This document shows positions 16,790 through 25,043 of a stretch of 64,000 nt of DNA, piece by piece. How positions within the stretch are numbered: position 1 is the first letter of the stretch; each line of letters begins with the position of its first letter. Position numbers and translations under genes: made by a program. The stretch spans positions 5,369,501 through 5,433,500 of the forward strand of contig NZ_CP130318.1 of assembly GCF_032268605.1 (NCBI RefSeq), written 5' to 3'. Source of the stretch: Paenibacillus aurantius. Its GTDB lineage: Bacteria > Bacillota > Bacilli > Paenibacillales > NBRC-103111. Below the pieces are notes generated by a model that was given only the letters and a program-made list of their open reading frames with translations, was not told where the DNA came from and ran no database searches.

Positions 16790-18136
16790 CTATTTCTCCT
16801 CCGGATGATACACGGAGCCGGTGAAGAGCCAGGCTCCGGTCTGCCGGTCCTCAATGGCGAGGAAGAACGGACGGTTCACAACCATCGTGAACGGCGTGTT
16901 TGGTGGGGGCGCCGACCCCGCCTTCATGACCGACGTGACCGCGGCAGCCTCCGTTCCCTGTTCGTCCACCTTGAGATACGTCTTGTGCTTCACTTGGCTG
17001 ATGTAGAGGCCCTTGGAGCCTTCCCCCAACTCCGTGAATTCAGCTTTGCGGGGATCAAAAGCCACTCCCATGCCCAATGCGGTCAAGGAGTCGTTCAGCT
17101 TGCGGTCGAGTTCCAGCTTGAAGCGGGGAAGCCGGATTTCCCCCCGGCTGGTCTCGAACGTTTTTTGCCATGGAGACGCATCCGACCACAGCTTCTCATG
17201 CAGGGCCTCCAAGGAGGAGCCTTCCCCCGGAAGGATCACGAGCATATCCATCTGCCCTTCGCCGTACGGAAGACGGATGGCCTGGAACCCCGTTTCTTCC
17301 AAGTATTCGTAGCTCCCCGACCGGGCCATCATCGGCACGTTCACCGTGGAGCCGCCCGGAAGCCGAAAGCTCTCTTCCTTCGTCCGGGACGGGGAGAACT
17401 CGTCCTTCCAAGTCCCTTTGAAATAGATGGCGTTGATCAGCACCATCCTATCCTGCGGACTCAACCCGTCTACGATGACCGGGATCTTTCCGTTCGTCTT
17501 GTCCTTGACCCAGCGGTTGATCGTCGGGGCAGCGTCGGCTTTGCTGAAGTCCAGCTCTTTGACGTAGGCATCGTAATACTCGCGGTTGGTCTGCAGGAAG
17601 CTCTTGGAGAAGGTCAGCCCCTTCTTCGTCCACACGGAATTCGCGATGTTCAGCTGGATCCCTTTGCCGCTCTTCTCCAGCAGCTCCTTCATCGTCCGGT
17701 TGCCTCCGTTGACCTGTTCCGGCTTCCACCCTTCCCAGCCCAGGGTCCGGCTCATCGCCTCCCGGGTTTCCCCGGCGCTTCCGTTGTAGGTCATGGCGAG
17801 CGCCATGGAGACGCTGACCGGCGAGAGGAAGACGTTCTTCTCCTTATCCTCTTGAACGAGCTGCCGGTGAAGCTTCAAGCCAAAAGCATTCTGGGCCTTC
17901 ACGACGGCCGGATCCAGTGCGGCAGCGGCTTGGGCTCTTTTTTCCATGGAAATGCCCTCTCCCTTCATCCCGCAGGCAGTCAGCAGCACCAGGCATGCGG
18001 TCAGCAGAGCCGGCCCTGCCTTACCCGGCAGCTTGGCGGCCGGCGTGCCTCGCTGGCGCAGGCGGGACAGGCCCGACAGGTACACTAGGAAACGGAACTT
18101 CTTTTGCGGATTAGGGACGGAGCTTGGTCTGGTCAT
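16790..18136 (-). CDS. Serpin-family lipoprotein protease inhibitor
   Basis: A 448-residue serpin, full length for the fold. A hydrophobic N-terminal stretch ends in the lipobox LLTAC (Cys near residue 55), so it is probably lipid-anchored outside the cell. The serpin core shows NVFLSPVSVSMALAMTYNGS, the breach segment LINAIYFKGTW, the reactive-loop hinge DEQGTEAAAVTSVMKAG (about residues 389-405) and the closing NRPFFLAIEDRQTG. The Ala-rich hinge predicts an inhibitory serpin. Family numbering puts P1 near the Ser of GSAP, so the target may be an elastase- or subtilisin-like protease. The n-region before the lipobox is unusually long. Confidence 0.92.
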   Translation of the reverse strand: MTRPSSVPNPQKKFRFLVYLSGLSRLRQRGTPAAKLPGKAGPALLTACLVLLTACGMKGEGISMEKRAQAAAALDPAVVKAQNAFGLKLHRQLVQEDKEKNVFLSPVSVSMALAMTYNGSAGETREAMSRTLGWEGWKPEQVNGGNRTMKELLEKSGKGIQLNIANSVWTKKGLTFSKSFLQTNREYYDAYVKELDFSKADAAPTINRWVKDKTNGKIPVIVDGLSPQDRMVLINAIYFKGTWKDEFSPSRTKEESFRLPGGSTVNVPMMARSGSYEYLEETGFQAIRLPYGEGQMDMLVILPGEGSSLEALHEKLWSDASPWQKTFETSRGEIRLPRFKLELDRKLNDSLTALGMGVAFDPRKAEFTELGEGSKGLYISQVKHKTYLKVDEQGTEAAAVTSVMKAGSAPPPNTPFTMVVNRPFFLAIEDRQTGAWLFTGSVYHPEEK

Positions 18137-18196
18137 GATCGGTTCCCCCTTTTACGGCCTCTATATCTTCTAGACGGGAGAAGTCCGCTTAAGGTT

Positions 18197-19273
18197 TCAG
18201 CTCACGCCCGCCGTCTCATGGATAATGGCCACAAGAGTCCTCAGGGCATCTCCATTGTCCCCCTCGGCCATACGGAGCTTGAACTTCGTCCGGTTCTCGT
18301 ACAGCTTCGTCACTTCCCGGACCAAAGCCTCGGGAGTCAGGTTCTCCTCCTGCAGCACCTCCGCATAGCCCGAGGCCCGGAACGAGGCCGCGTTGAGCAG
18401 CTGATCCCCCCGGCTCTGCTCCTTGGAAAGAGGGATCAGAAGCATGGGTTTCTTGAGCGCCCGCATTTCAAAAAGAACGTTCGCTCCCGCCCGGGTCACC
18501 ACCACATCCGTCATGGCCAGCACATCGGCGAGCTCCTCCTTGAGGTAGTCGAACGGCCGGTAACCTTCTGCAGGAGCAGAGGGGGCGGGCTTACCTTGTC
18601 CTTTGCCGCATAGATGAACGACTTGAAAACGGGCAAGCAGCTCTGGGAGGCAGGAGCGGACGGTTTCATTGATTTTGTGAGAGCCGAGGCTCCCTCCCAT
18701 GATGAGCAGAACGGGCTTTACCCGGTTGAATCCGCAAAAGCTCCTCCCCCGCTCGGCCTTACCTTCCTTCAAATCCGGACGGACAAGGGGGCCCACATAA
18801 TGGGCTTTGCCGGCAGGCAGGTGGGAATTCGTCTCGGGAAACGTCGTGCAGACCGTTTGGGCAAGCGGAATGGCCAGCCGGTTGGCGAGCCCCGGGGTCA
18901 CGTCGGATTCGTGGATCACGACCGGCACCCGGTTCAGCCAGGCTCCGATGACGACGGGAACCGAGACGAAGCCGCCTTTGGAGAAGAGCACGTCGGGCTT
19001 GCTCCTGCGGATAAGGGAGTAGGCCTGCAGAACCCCGCGGCCGGCGCGGAAAGGATCCTTCAGGTTCTGCCAGGAGAAGTACCTCCTGAGCTTCCCGGTC
19101 GAAATACCGGAATAAGGAACATCCCCCAGAGCGGTGATGAGCTCCTTCTCGATTCCGTTCTCCGAGCCTATGTATTCCACGGACCAGCCTTCCTGGCGGA
19201 AGCAGGGGATCAACGAAAGATTGACCGTCACATGGCCCGCGGAGCCTCCTCCGGTGAAAATGATTTTAGGCAT
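18197..19273 (-). CDS. murG: MurG-like UDP-GlcNAc transferase
   Basis: A 358-residue GT28 glycosyltransferase of the MurG type, which adds GlcNAc to lipid I on the inner membrane face. The N-terminal loop is FTGGGSAGHVTVNLSLIP (MurG usually has GGTGGH). Other landmarks are LFSKGGFVSVPVVIGAW, VVIHESDVTPGLANR, MGGSLGSHKINE and TRAGANVLFEMRALKKPM. It stands alone rather than in a division and cell-wall cluster. It may thus be a second MurG, as seen in some Bacillus-group genomes. The stop is 60 bases from the serpin start on the same strand. Confidence 0.9.
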   Translation of the reverse strand: MPKIIFTGGGSAGHVTVNLSLIPCFRQEGWSVEYIGSENGIEKELITALGDVPYSGISTGKLRRYFSWQNLKDPFRAGRGVLQAYSLIRRSKPDVLFSKGGFVSVPVVIGAWLNRVPVVIHESDVTPGLANRLAIPLAQTVCTTFPETNSHLPAGKAHYVGPLVRPDLKEGKAERGRSFCGFNRVKPVLLIMGGSLGSHKINETVRSCLPELLARFQVVHLCGKGQGKPAPSAPAEGYRPFDYLKEELADVLAMTDVVVTRAGANVLFEMRALKKPMLLIPLSKEQSRGDQLLNAASFRASGYAEVLQEENLTPEALVREVTKLYENRTKFKLRMAEGDNGDALRTLVAIIHETAGVS

Positions 19274-19475
19274 GGGTTCTCCTTTTCTTTAGAAAACATT
19301 TATCTGGGTTCTCAAGCCGATGTTCACCAGGCTGAACAAGCTTTCCCCGTTGTAATAAGCCTGCCTTACCTCCAGGTGCCTATATGACCTGAAAGTGCGT
19401 ACTTCCCGGCTGGATTCCATTGCGGCAGAATAACAAAGAGGCTTCATAAACTCTATGTTAGGGGAGTGGATATGT

Positions 19476-20546
19476 ATGAATTCGGTAAATCATCGCACGG
19501 ACAAAACGGCGCTCGTGATCGGGGCAAGCGGGGTCATCGGCGGGAATCTGGTGCGCTACCTGGAGGGGCTTCCGGATTGGACGGTCATCGGTGTTTCCCG
19601 CCTCGGGGGGCCAGCCGGCAGCCGAATCCGTTATGTGGAAGCGGATCTTCTAGACGAGTCGGATACCCGAGAGAAGCTGGCGGGCCTGACGGAGGTCACC
19701 CACGTGTTCTACGCCGCCTACCAGGACCGGCCGACCTGGGCCGAGCTTGTTCCTCCGAATCTCAAGATGCTCATGAATGTGGTTCAAGCGGTAGAAGCGG
19801 CGGCTCCGGGGCTCCGGCACATCAGCTTGATGCAGGGGTACAAAGTATATGGGGCCCATCTTGGCCCCTTCAAAACCCCGGCCCGGGAATCCGACCCGCC
19901 CATTCTGCCCCCGGAGTTTAACACCGCCCAGCAGCGCTTCCTGGAGGAGAGCCAGAAGGGGAAGACTTGGACCTGGTCGGCCCTCCGTCCTTCCGTCGTG
20001 TGCGGGTTTGCCCTCGGCAACCCGATGAACCTGGCCATGGTGCTCGCCGTCTATGCCTCCATTTCGAAGGAGCTTGGGCTTCCGCTCCGCTTCCCTGGCA
20101 AGCAGGGGGCATTCCGTTCGCTCTTGGAGATGACGGATGCCGATCTGCTGGCCAAGGCGACGGTTTGGGCGGCAACGGAGGAGCGCTGCGCGAACCAGGC
20201 GTTCAACATCACGAACGGCGATCTGTTCCGTTGGGAGGAACTCTGGCCGAAGCTGGCCCAAGCCTTCGACCTGGAAACCGCGTCTCCGCTGCCTTACTCT
20301 CTGGAGGAAGCCATGGCCGACAAGGAAGAGCTCTGGAATACCATGGTGGAAAAGTACGGTCTTCGGCCTACCTCGTACCGCGACGTTGCGTCTTGGGGTT
20401 TCGGAGATTTCGTGTTCTCGTGGGATTATGACTTCCTGTCGGACGGTTCCAAAGCCCGGCAGCTGGGATTCCATGAGTACGTGAACACGGAGGAGATGTT
20501 CCTTCGCCTCTTTGAGGATTTTCGCCGGAACAAGATTATCCCTTAA
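19476..20546 (+). CDS. SDR-family reductase, PRISE-like
   Basis: A 356-residue extended short-chain dehydrogenase. The Rossmann motif is ALVIGASGVIGGNLVRYLEG and an acidic pair appears in YVEADLLDES. The active-site region is MQGYKVYGAHLGPFK, followed by TPARESDPP, which resembles the progesterone 5-beta-reductase/iridoid-synthase-like (PRISE) group. The start at 19476 follows GGGGAG; the frame opens at 19455. The substrate is probably an enone or ketone but is not determinable. A terminator follows at 20615. Confidence 0.87.
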   Translation: MNSVNHRTDKTALVIGASGVIGGNLVRYLEGLPDWTVIGVSRLGGPAGSRIRYVEADLLDESDTREKLAGLTEVTHVFYAAYQDRPTWAELVPPNLKMLMNVVQAVEAAAPGLRHISLMQGYKVYGAHLGPFKTPARESDPPILPPEFNTAQQRFLEESQKGKTWTWSALRPSVVCGFALGNPMNLAMVLAVYASISKELGLPLRFPGKQGAFRSLLEMTDADLLAKATVWAATEERCANQAFNITNGDLFRWEELWPKLAQAFDLETASPLPYSLEEAMADKEELWNTMVEKYGLRPTSYRDVASWGFGDFVFSWDYDFLSDGSKARQLGFHEYVNTEEMFLRLFEDFRRNKIIP

Positions 20547-20614
20547 AGCCGTTCGCCGTCCGTCCATAGCCCGCGAATCGGAACGTTTTCGGGAGCCGCA
20601 AATGCTGCACGACC

Positions 20615-20645
20615 AGCCCGGCCCCATGGGGAGCCGGGCTGTTTT
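20615..20645 (+). terminator. Rho-independent terminator after PRISE-like gene
   Basis: AGCCCGGC-CCC-atg-GGG-a-GCCGGGCT is followed by GTTTTC. The stem is strong and the T-tract short. Confidence 0.7.
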
Positions 20646-20826
20646 CATCGGTATGGCTGCCGTTATTTTGTGCCGCGTGCAGCTCCCCGCCCGAAACCGC
20701 GTGGCGCCACTTACGCACGACGAGATCACAGCAAACGGGCGGCTTTAACCCCTGTGAACTGTGGAACGTATGCCTGCTAGGTGCGCCGTGCCGCATTGGG
20801 TCACGCGTGGCTTGCCGATGAAGGCA

Positions 20827-21198
20827 TCAAGGGTTGTCGGTGCTGTTAAGGATACGGGCTTTGTCACCATATACACGCTCCACGTGCATGTCCCCCCAGC
20901 GGCAAAGAAGATGAAGAATTTCTTTAAGACTCCAGCCGTATTCCGTCAGCTCGTATTCCACCTTAGGCGGAACCTGATTGTACGATATGCGCCTGACGAT
21001 TCCATCCTCCTCCAGTTCCCTCAGCTGCTGGGTCAGCACCTTCTGCGTAACAGCCGGCACAAGGCCCATCAGTTCCCCGTTGCGCTTCTTGCCGAAGGTG
21101 AGATGGAACAGCAGAACCGGCTTCCACTTGCCGCCGATTACTTCTAAAGCGGCTTCTACCGCAGTGTTGTACCTTTTGTCTGGATTCGGGACGTGCAT
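20827..21198 (-). CDS. HxlR-family transcriptional regulator
   Basis: A 123-residue winged-helix protein of the HxlR/YodB family. Its hallmark is VIGGKWKPVLLFHL near residue 20, followed by NGELMGLVPAVTQKVLTQQL and VEYELTEYG. AGGAGG lies eight bases before the ATG at 21198; the open frame upstream to 21282 is ignored. Relatives sense electrophiles, oxidants or formaldehyde and often control a neighbouring oxidoreductase. The SDR gene 182 bases upstream on the same strand and the reductase at 19476 are candidate targets. Confidence 0.92.
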   Translation of the reverse strand: MHVPNPDKRYNTAVEAALEVIGGKWKPVLLFHLTFGKKRNGELMGLVPAVTQKVLTQQLRELEEDGIVRRISYNQVPPKVEYELTEYGWSLKEILHLLCRWGDMHVERVYGDKARILNSTDNP

Positions 21199-21379
21199 AA
21201 AAATCGCCTCCTGCTTTACACGATACTTCCTGGAGGCCGGGAGCGCAAGACGGGTTTCAGGCATCCCTCCTCTGGCCGGCATCCGCCGTTTCCGACTTAT
21301 TGCTCGAGAAGAGGGTCAAGCTTCATAGGGATTGCCCGTTAAAGAACCCCGCCTTTTCCCTACCTTTGGATTCAGCTCG

Positions 21380-22150
21380 TTAACGCTCCCAATCCCGGAT
21401 ATCCATTACCGGTTCCTCCCCAAAGCGGGGGTCCTCCAGCAGAGCAAGCAGCTGCTCCGCTGCGGTATCCGGGCTCAGCAAGCCTCCGGTTTCGTGAAGC
21501 TGAACGAAACGGGAGCGGCTTGGGAACAGCTCCTCTTCGGTCCCGCGGATCTGCGCCTGCATGGAGGTGTCGATGACACCGGGGGCGACGGAGGCGATCC
21601 TCGCTCCATGCGGCATTCCTTCTTGCTCCAGCTTCACGCAGCGGGCATGATGGTCGAGCCCCGCCTTGGCCGCGCCGTAGGTGCTCCAGCCGGCATAGGG
21701 CTTGCGTGCCGCGCCGGAGGAGATCTGCAGGATGCGCTTGTCCGCCGCCAGCTGCTCGGTCAGGCGAAGGAAGGCCCCCGTGAGCAGCAGCGGCGCGGTC
21801 AGGTTCACGGCGATGTGGCGGGCGACGGCTTCCGGATCGTTCGCCTGGGCTGGCCCGATCGGCTCCAGCACGCCGGCGTTGTTCACGAGCCGCAGCCTGG
21901 AGGCGCTGCTGAAGCCGGCCCGCTCCAAGCCCGGCTTCAGCAGCGCTTCCACCCCATCGCCGGCTGCCAGCTCGGCGAGGTCCGCCTTGATCCACTCCAA
22001 GGCGACGCCGGCCGCCTCCGCTTCCCGGTCCAGCACCGTGCTGCGCGTGCGGGCCAGGCAGAGGAGCACGTTCCCCGGGCTCAACAGACGCAGGGCAAGA
22101 GCCTCGCCCAGCCCCCGGGAGGCTCCGGTTAAGATGTAAATGGTTGACAT
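21380..22150 (-). CDS. SDR oxidoreductase, benzil-reductase (YueD)-like
   Basis: A 256-residue classical short-chain dehydrogenase. The cofactor motif is LTGASRGLGEALALRLL, the structural motif is NNAG, and the catalytic residues are Ser in QISSGAARKPY and Tyr/Lys in STYGAAKAG. The late segment APGVIDTSMQAQIRGT closely follows the (S)-benzoin-forming benzil reductase group (Bacillus YueD). Arg in the first loop region suggests NADPH use. AAAGGAGG precedes ATG at 22150. It probably reduces a diketone or similar carbonyl, with the physiological substrate unknown. Confidence 0.9.
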   Translation of the reverse strand: MSTIYILTGASRGLGEALALRLLSPGNVLLCLARTRSTVLDREAEAAGVALEWIKADLAELAAGDGVEALLKPGLERAGFSSASRLRLVNNAGVLEPIGPAQANDPEAVARHIAVNLTAPLLLTGAFLRLTEQLAADKRILQISSGAARKPYAGWSTYGAAKAGLDHHARCVKLEQEGMPHGARIASVAPGVIDTSMQAQIRGTEEELFPSRSRFVQLHETGGLLSPDTAAEQLLALLEDPRFGEEPVMDIRDWER

Positions 22151-22502
22151 CGTAGTCCCTCCTTTATGGTATCTCCACTGTAGCGTAAACGGTCCGATCA
22201 GGAAAGGCGACCATGGAACACAACGGAGAGCCATTCCCGCTGCTTCCCGGTGGATCTTTCCGTTACGGCGAAAAAGCCGGACAACGTCCGGCCTTCCTTA
22301 TGCACCGCCCCCATCCCCAATTGATTCGGCACATGGGGATGGAGAATAGCCGCTGCCTGTCTAGTCTGGTCTGGTCTGGTCTCCCTGATTCTAGTCTGAG
22401 TAACGCCGACGTAGGTTTTGGCGCCAATGAATCTCGTTAAGATCTATTTACTCCACCCTCGTGTTCTCTTACCCAAGGCCGCCATCATTGGCCTATCGGC
22501 CG
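22151..22502. other. Intergenic stretch with a terminator and a short GTCTG repeat
   Basis: Between the SDR gene start and the end of the GyrI-VOC gene. It holds the terminator at 22270-22293 and a run of GTCTG units near 22361-22380. No gene was found. Confidence 0.5.
22270..22293 (-). terminator. Terminator downstream of the GyrI-VOC gene
   Basis: On the minus strand GCCGGAC-gtt-GTCCGGC is followed by TTTTTCG. It lies about 210 bases past the stop of the gene ending at 22503. Confidence 0.7.
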
Positions 22503-23780
22503 TTACTTCTTCATCTGGCAAACCAAAAGGCGGTTCCCGTCCGGATCGAGCAGCGCCATTTCCGATAAATCCGCAAAATGGTTCGGCTCGCCCGCCAGCT
22601 CAAACCCGTTCTCCCGAACGTAAGCCAGTGCGGCTTCGAAGTCAACCGTATCGAAGTAGAACAATTCGGGATCCTCCCGGCCCTGCAAAAACCGGTTCTG
22701 GTCCAGCAGCAGCACCGCTCCGCGGGTGACAGGTACGGAATGGACGGACGGATAGTCCGTCCTCTCTTCCGCCGGTAACCCGAACAGGCCGGCATACCAG
22801 CGGGCGGCGGAAGGCATGTCTTTCACATCCCCGAACACCCCGCCGATCCGGGCTTGAATCGGACTGCTTCCGATGACGGCCGACTCGTTGCCGGCCGGGT
22901 TAGCACTCCAGCAAGCCATGAGAGCATTACCTTCCGGGTCCCGGAAGTTGAAATACGCCATGCTGCCGTGCCGCTCCGGCCGGGAGAACGGCTCTGCCAT
23001 CTCGCTTACATAGCGGTATGCCTCATCAATGTCCCTAGCCGGGAGCATAAAACGCGGCTTCATCTCCTCCCGCCAATCCGGATTTTGCCGGTTGGCCGAG
23101 TTGGAGTCGAGGATGAGATGCGTTCCCGGCAGCTCGAACCAGTACACCGGCCCGCCGTTCAAACGCTCCTCCAGTAAAGGGAGCCCCAGCAGCCGGCTGT
23201 ACCATTCGGCCGAGCGGCGAAGGTCCGTCACATGAACGAAGACGCTTGCCACGCGGTTCTCCAGCGGAGCTTCCAATGCCCGCCGGACCGGAATCCATAG
23301 CTCCATGACCGATTCCGGGTCAAAATTGCCCTTATACCGGTCATCGTAGTACTCCAAATCCGCCCCATCCGCCCGCACATACCCGGACTGCGGCAGCCAC
23401 TCGTCATAGAAGTACCGATAGGCCACCCGGATGTCATCGATCACCCCCTGCCGGGTAATCACGGCGTACAGCGCGCCAGGTAACGATACGGAATCCATCC
23501 CTTCCGGGACCTTCCCTAATCGGGATACACCAACCGCCGCCATGTAATCGAAGGGGCCTCCCGGCGTGTCGTCCGGACCGAAGAGGTTCAATCCATAGGT
23601 TCCGCCGGCATAATGAGGGATTTCCCCCACCCGTTCGCTGAAGCGCGGCCACAGCCGGGAAATCTCATTCTGCGAAGGCGGAACCGGTTCGGAGGGATCG
23701 AAGCGGACTTTTTGGCCTACCGCTTGAAATCCCTCCTTCCACATCACTTGAGTGCGAACGATTCCTGCTGCCTGCGTCAA
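22503..23780 (-). CDS. GyrI-like domain fused to two VOC domains
   Basis: A 425-residue three-domain protein. Residues 1-160 look like the GyrI/AraC effector-binding domain (GTYGLNLFGPDD, then SLPGALYAVITRQG and YDEWLPQSGY, with FDPESVMELWIPVRR at its end). Residues of about 175-290 and 310-425 are two vicinal-oxygen-chelate (glyoxalase-fold) domains: VHVTDLRRSAEWYSRLLGLP and GDVKDMPSAARWYAGLFGLP. There is no DNA-binding domain. The start is TTG (23780) after AAGGAG; no in-frame ATG fits. A small-molecule binding, sequestration or resistance role is plausible; no enzyme activity can be claimed. Confidence 0.83.
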   Translation of the reverse strand: MTQAAGIVRTQVMWKEGFQAVGQKVRFDPSEPVPPSQNEISRLWPRFSERVGEIPHYAGGTYGLNLFGPDDTPGGPFDYMAAVGVSRLGKVPEGMDSVSLPGALYAVITRQGVIDDIRVAYRYFYDEWLPQSGYVRADGADLEYYDDRYKGNFDPESVMELWIPVRRALEAPLENRVASVFVHVTDLRRSAEWYSRLLGLPLLEERLNGGPVYWFELPGTHLILDSNSANRQNPDWREEMKPRFMLPARDIDEAYRYVSEMAEPFSRPERHGSMAYFNFRDPEGNALMACWSANPAGNESAVIGSSPIQARIGGVFGDVKDMPSAARWYAGLFGLPAEERTDYPSVHSVPVTRGAVLLLDQNRFLQGREDPELFYFDTVDFEAALAYVRENGFELAGEPNHFADLSEMALLDPDGNRLLVCQMKK

Positions 23781-23845
23781 GCCGAATCATCTCCTTCTCT
23801 TGTTTAATGCCGTTGCTTGTTTACCTGCTTAAACGAATCTTGTTA

Positions 23846-24877
23846 CTATTCCTCCTCCAGAAGCCAGTGGAACCAGCGTCCGTGGCCATCCGTCTCCGCC
23901 ATGATATTCCGGTACTCTTTCCCGTCCAGATAATAATCCAGGTGCAGCCGACCATCCTCCATGTTGTTGTACAGATGGACGAGACTTCTTCTTTTCCCGA
24001 TCATGCGAAGGTGCTCCCTCAGCTCCGCCTTATCCCCTGCACTAAACTGATTCGCCACATGGGTATGGAACACGCATAGAACGGCGTCGTCCGGCATTCC
24101 CGCCGCCAGCTCCGGCAGAAGCCGCATCGCATGGCCTTCGCGGAGGTCAACGGGGTGCTCGTTAAGAAGGCTGGCTCCCCGCTTCAGGTGCTCCAGCCGC
24201 TCGGTATGCTCCGGCCAGATTAAGGCGCTTAACCAGAGTCTGTCCTCCGGGTCGCGAAGATCATTAACATGCAGATCGACTCCGATTCTTGCTTTTACGG
24301 GAGGAGGGTTGATAAGGAGACAATTTGGCCGCTTCCCCCGAATGTCCGACTTCAGAAGCATGGCAGAACCTGCTTTCCCATATACCGCTCCCCCGCCATA
24401 ATCGTACCCGTACTCATCCCAAAGCAGCTGCAAGCCGGCGCTGGTCCCGAGCTCCAGCAAAGCAAGGGGCTTCCCAAATCGGGCATAGGCCCAGCAGAAG
24501 GCCGGGTACAAATAAGCGCACCGCCTTACCTCATTGGTCTGGACCAGCTTCGTTTGCAGGAGAGGAAGGATCTCGCCGGCATTCTCCAGGCAAAACCTCC
24601 GAAAGAACGGATAAGCCTCCCCGGGCTCCCCCGGCTGATCCGTAAGCGTGCGGTAGAACCCCGCCAGCCCGCACCGGTCCTTTCCCTGCAGGAGCAGGTA
24701 ATGAGCAGCAGCAAAAAGAAGGTTCGGGACCGGCTGTCCCGGCCGGGCATGAGAAGCCAATGCCAGCATTTCCGGATCGCCGGCGACCGCCGCAGAAAGC
24801 CGTTCGTATAATCGGCTAGACCCTTTGCATTCCTCGGTAAAAGCTCTAAACGTTTTCGCCGCTTTGGCCATATCCAC
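23846..24877 (-). CDS. DUF2332-family protein
   Basis: A protein of about 343 residues of the DUF2332 type. Landmarks are LFAAAHYLLLQGK, the glycine-rich GKPLALLELGTSAGLQLLWDEYGY (a methyltransferase-like loop), and VLCVFHTHVANQFSAGDKAELREHL near the C-terminus. The function is unknown; the ELGTSAGL loop hints at a SAM- or nucleotide-binding Rossmann core. The start is uncertain: GTG at 24877 is six bases from GGAGGG, ATG at 24871 is further away, and ATG at 24883 lies within the site. The gene lies 65 bases downstream of the VOC gene start but in front of it in reading order, so both may be co-transcribed. Confidence 0.82.
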   Translation of the reverse strand: MDMAKAAKTFRAFTEECKGSSRLYERLSAAVAGDPEMLALASHARPGQPVPNLLFAAAHYLLLQGKDRCGLAGFYRTLTDQPGEPGEAYPFFRRFCLENAGEILPLLQTKLVQTNEVRRCAYLYPAFCWAYARFGKPLALLELGTSAGLQLLWDEYGYDYGGGAVYGKAGSAMLLKSDIRGKRPNCLLINPPPVKARIGVDLHVNDLRDPEDRLWLSALIWPEHTERLEHLKRGASLLNEHPVDLREGHAMRLLPELAAGMPDDAVLCVFHTHVANQFSAGDKAELREHLRMIGKRRSLVHLYNNMEDGRLHLDYYLDGKEYRNIMAETDGHGRWFHWLLEEE

Positions 24878-25043
24878 GATCATCCCTCCGCCAACTGAGA
24901 TACCCTCATTGTAAGCGGTGGTTTCAATAAAGGAAACTTTAAACATTTGATCAGTCGATATAAATTATTTATCAGCATCCATTAGAGAAAAACGGTTAAC
25001 GACTAATCATAAGGAAAGTCTTCCCTCCCTGTTTTCCCAAAAC

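Noticed and set aside
16730-18088. A 452-codon open frame opposite the serpin
   Set aside because: It is antisense to an unmistakable serpin and has no known domain.
22361-22380. Run of GTCTG units as a possible repeat array or CRISPR
   Set aside because: It is only a few 5-base units with no spacers; a simple sequence drift is enough.
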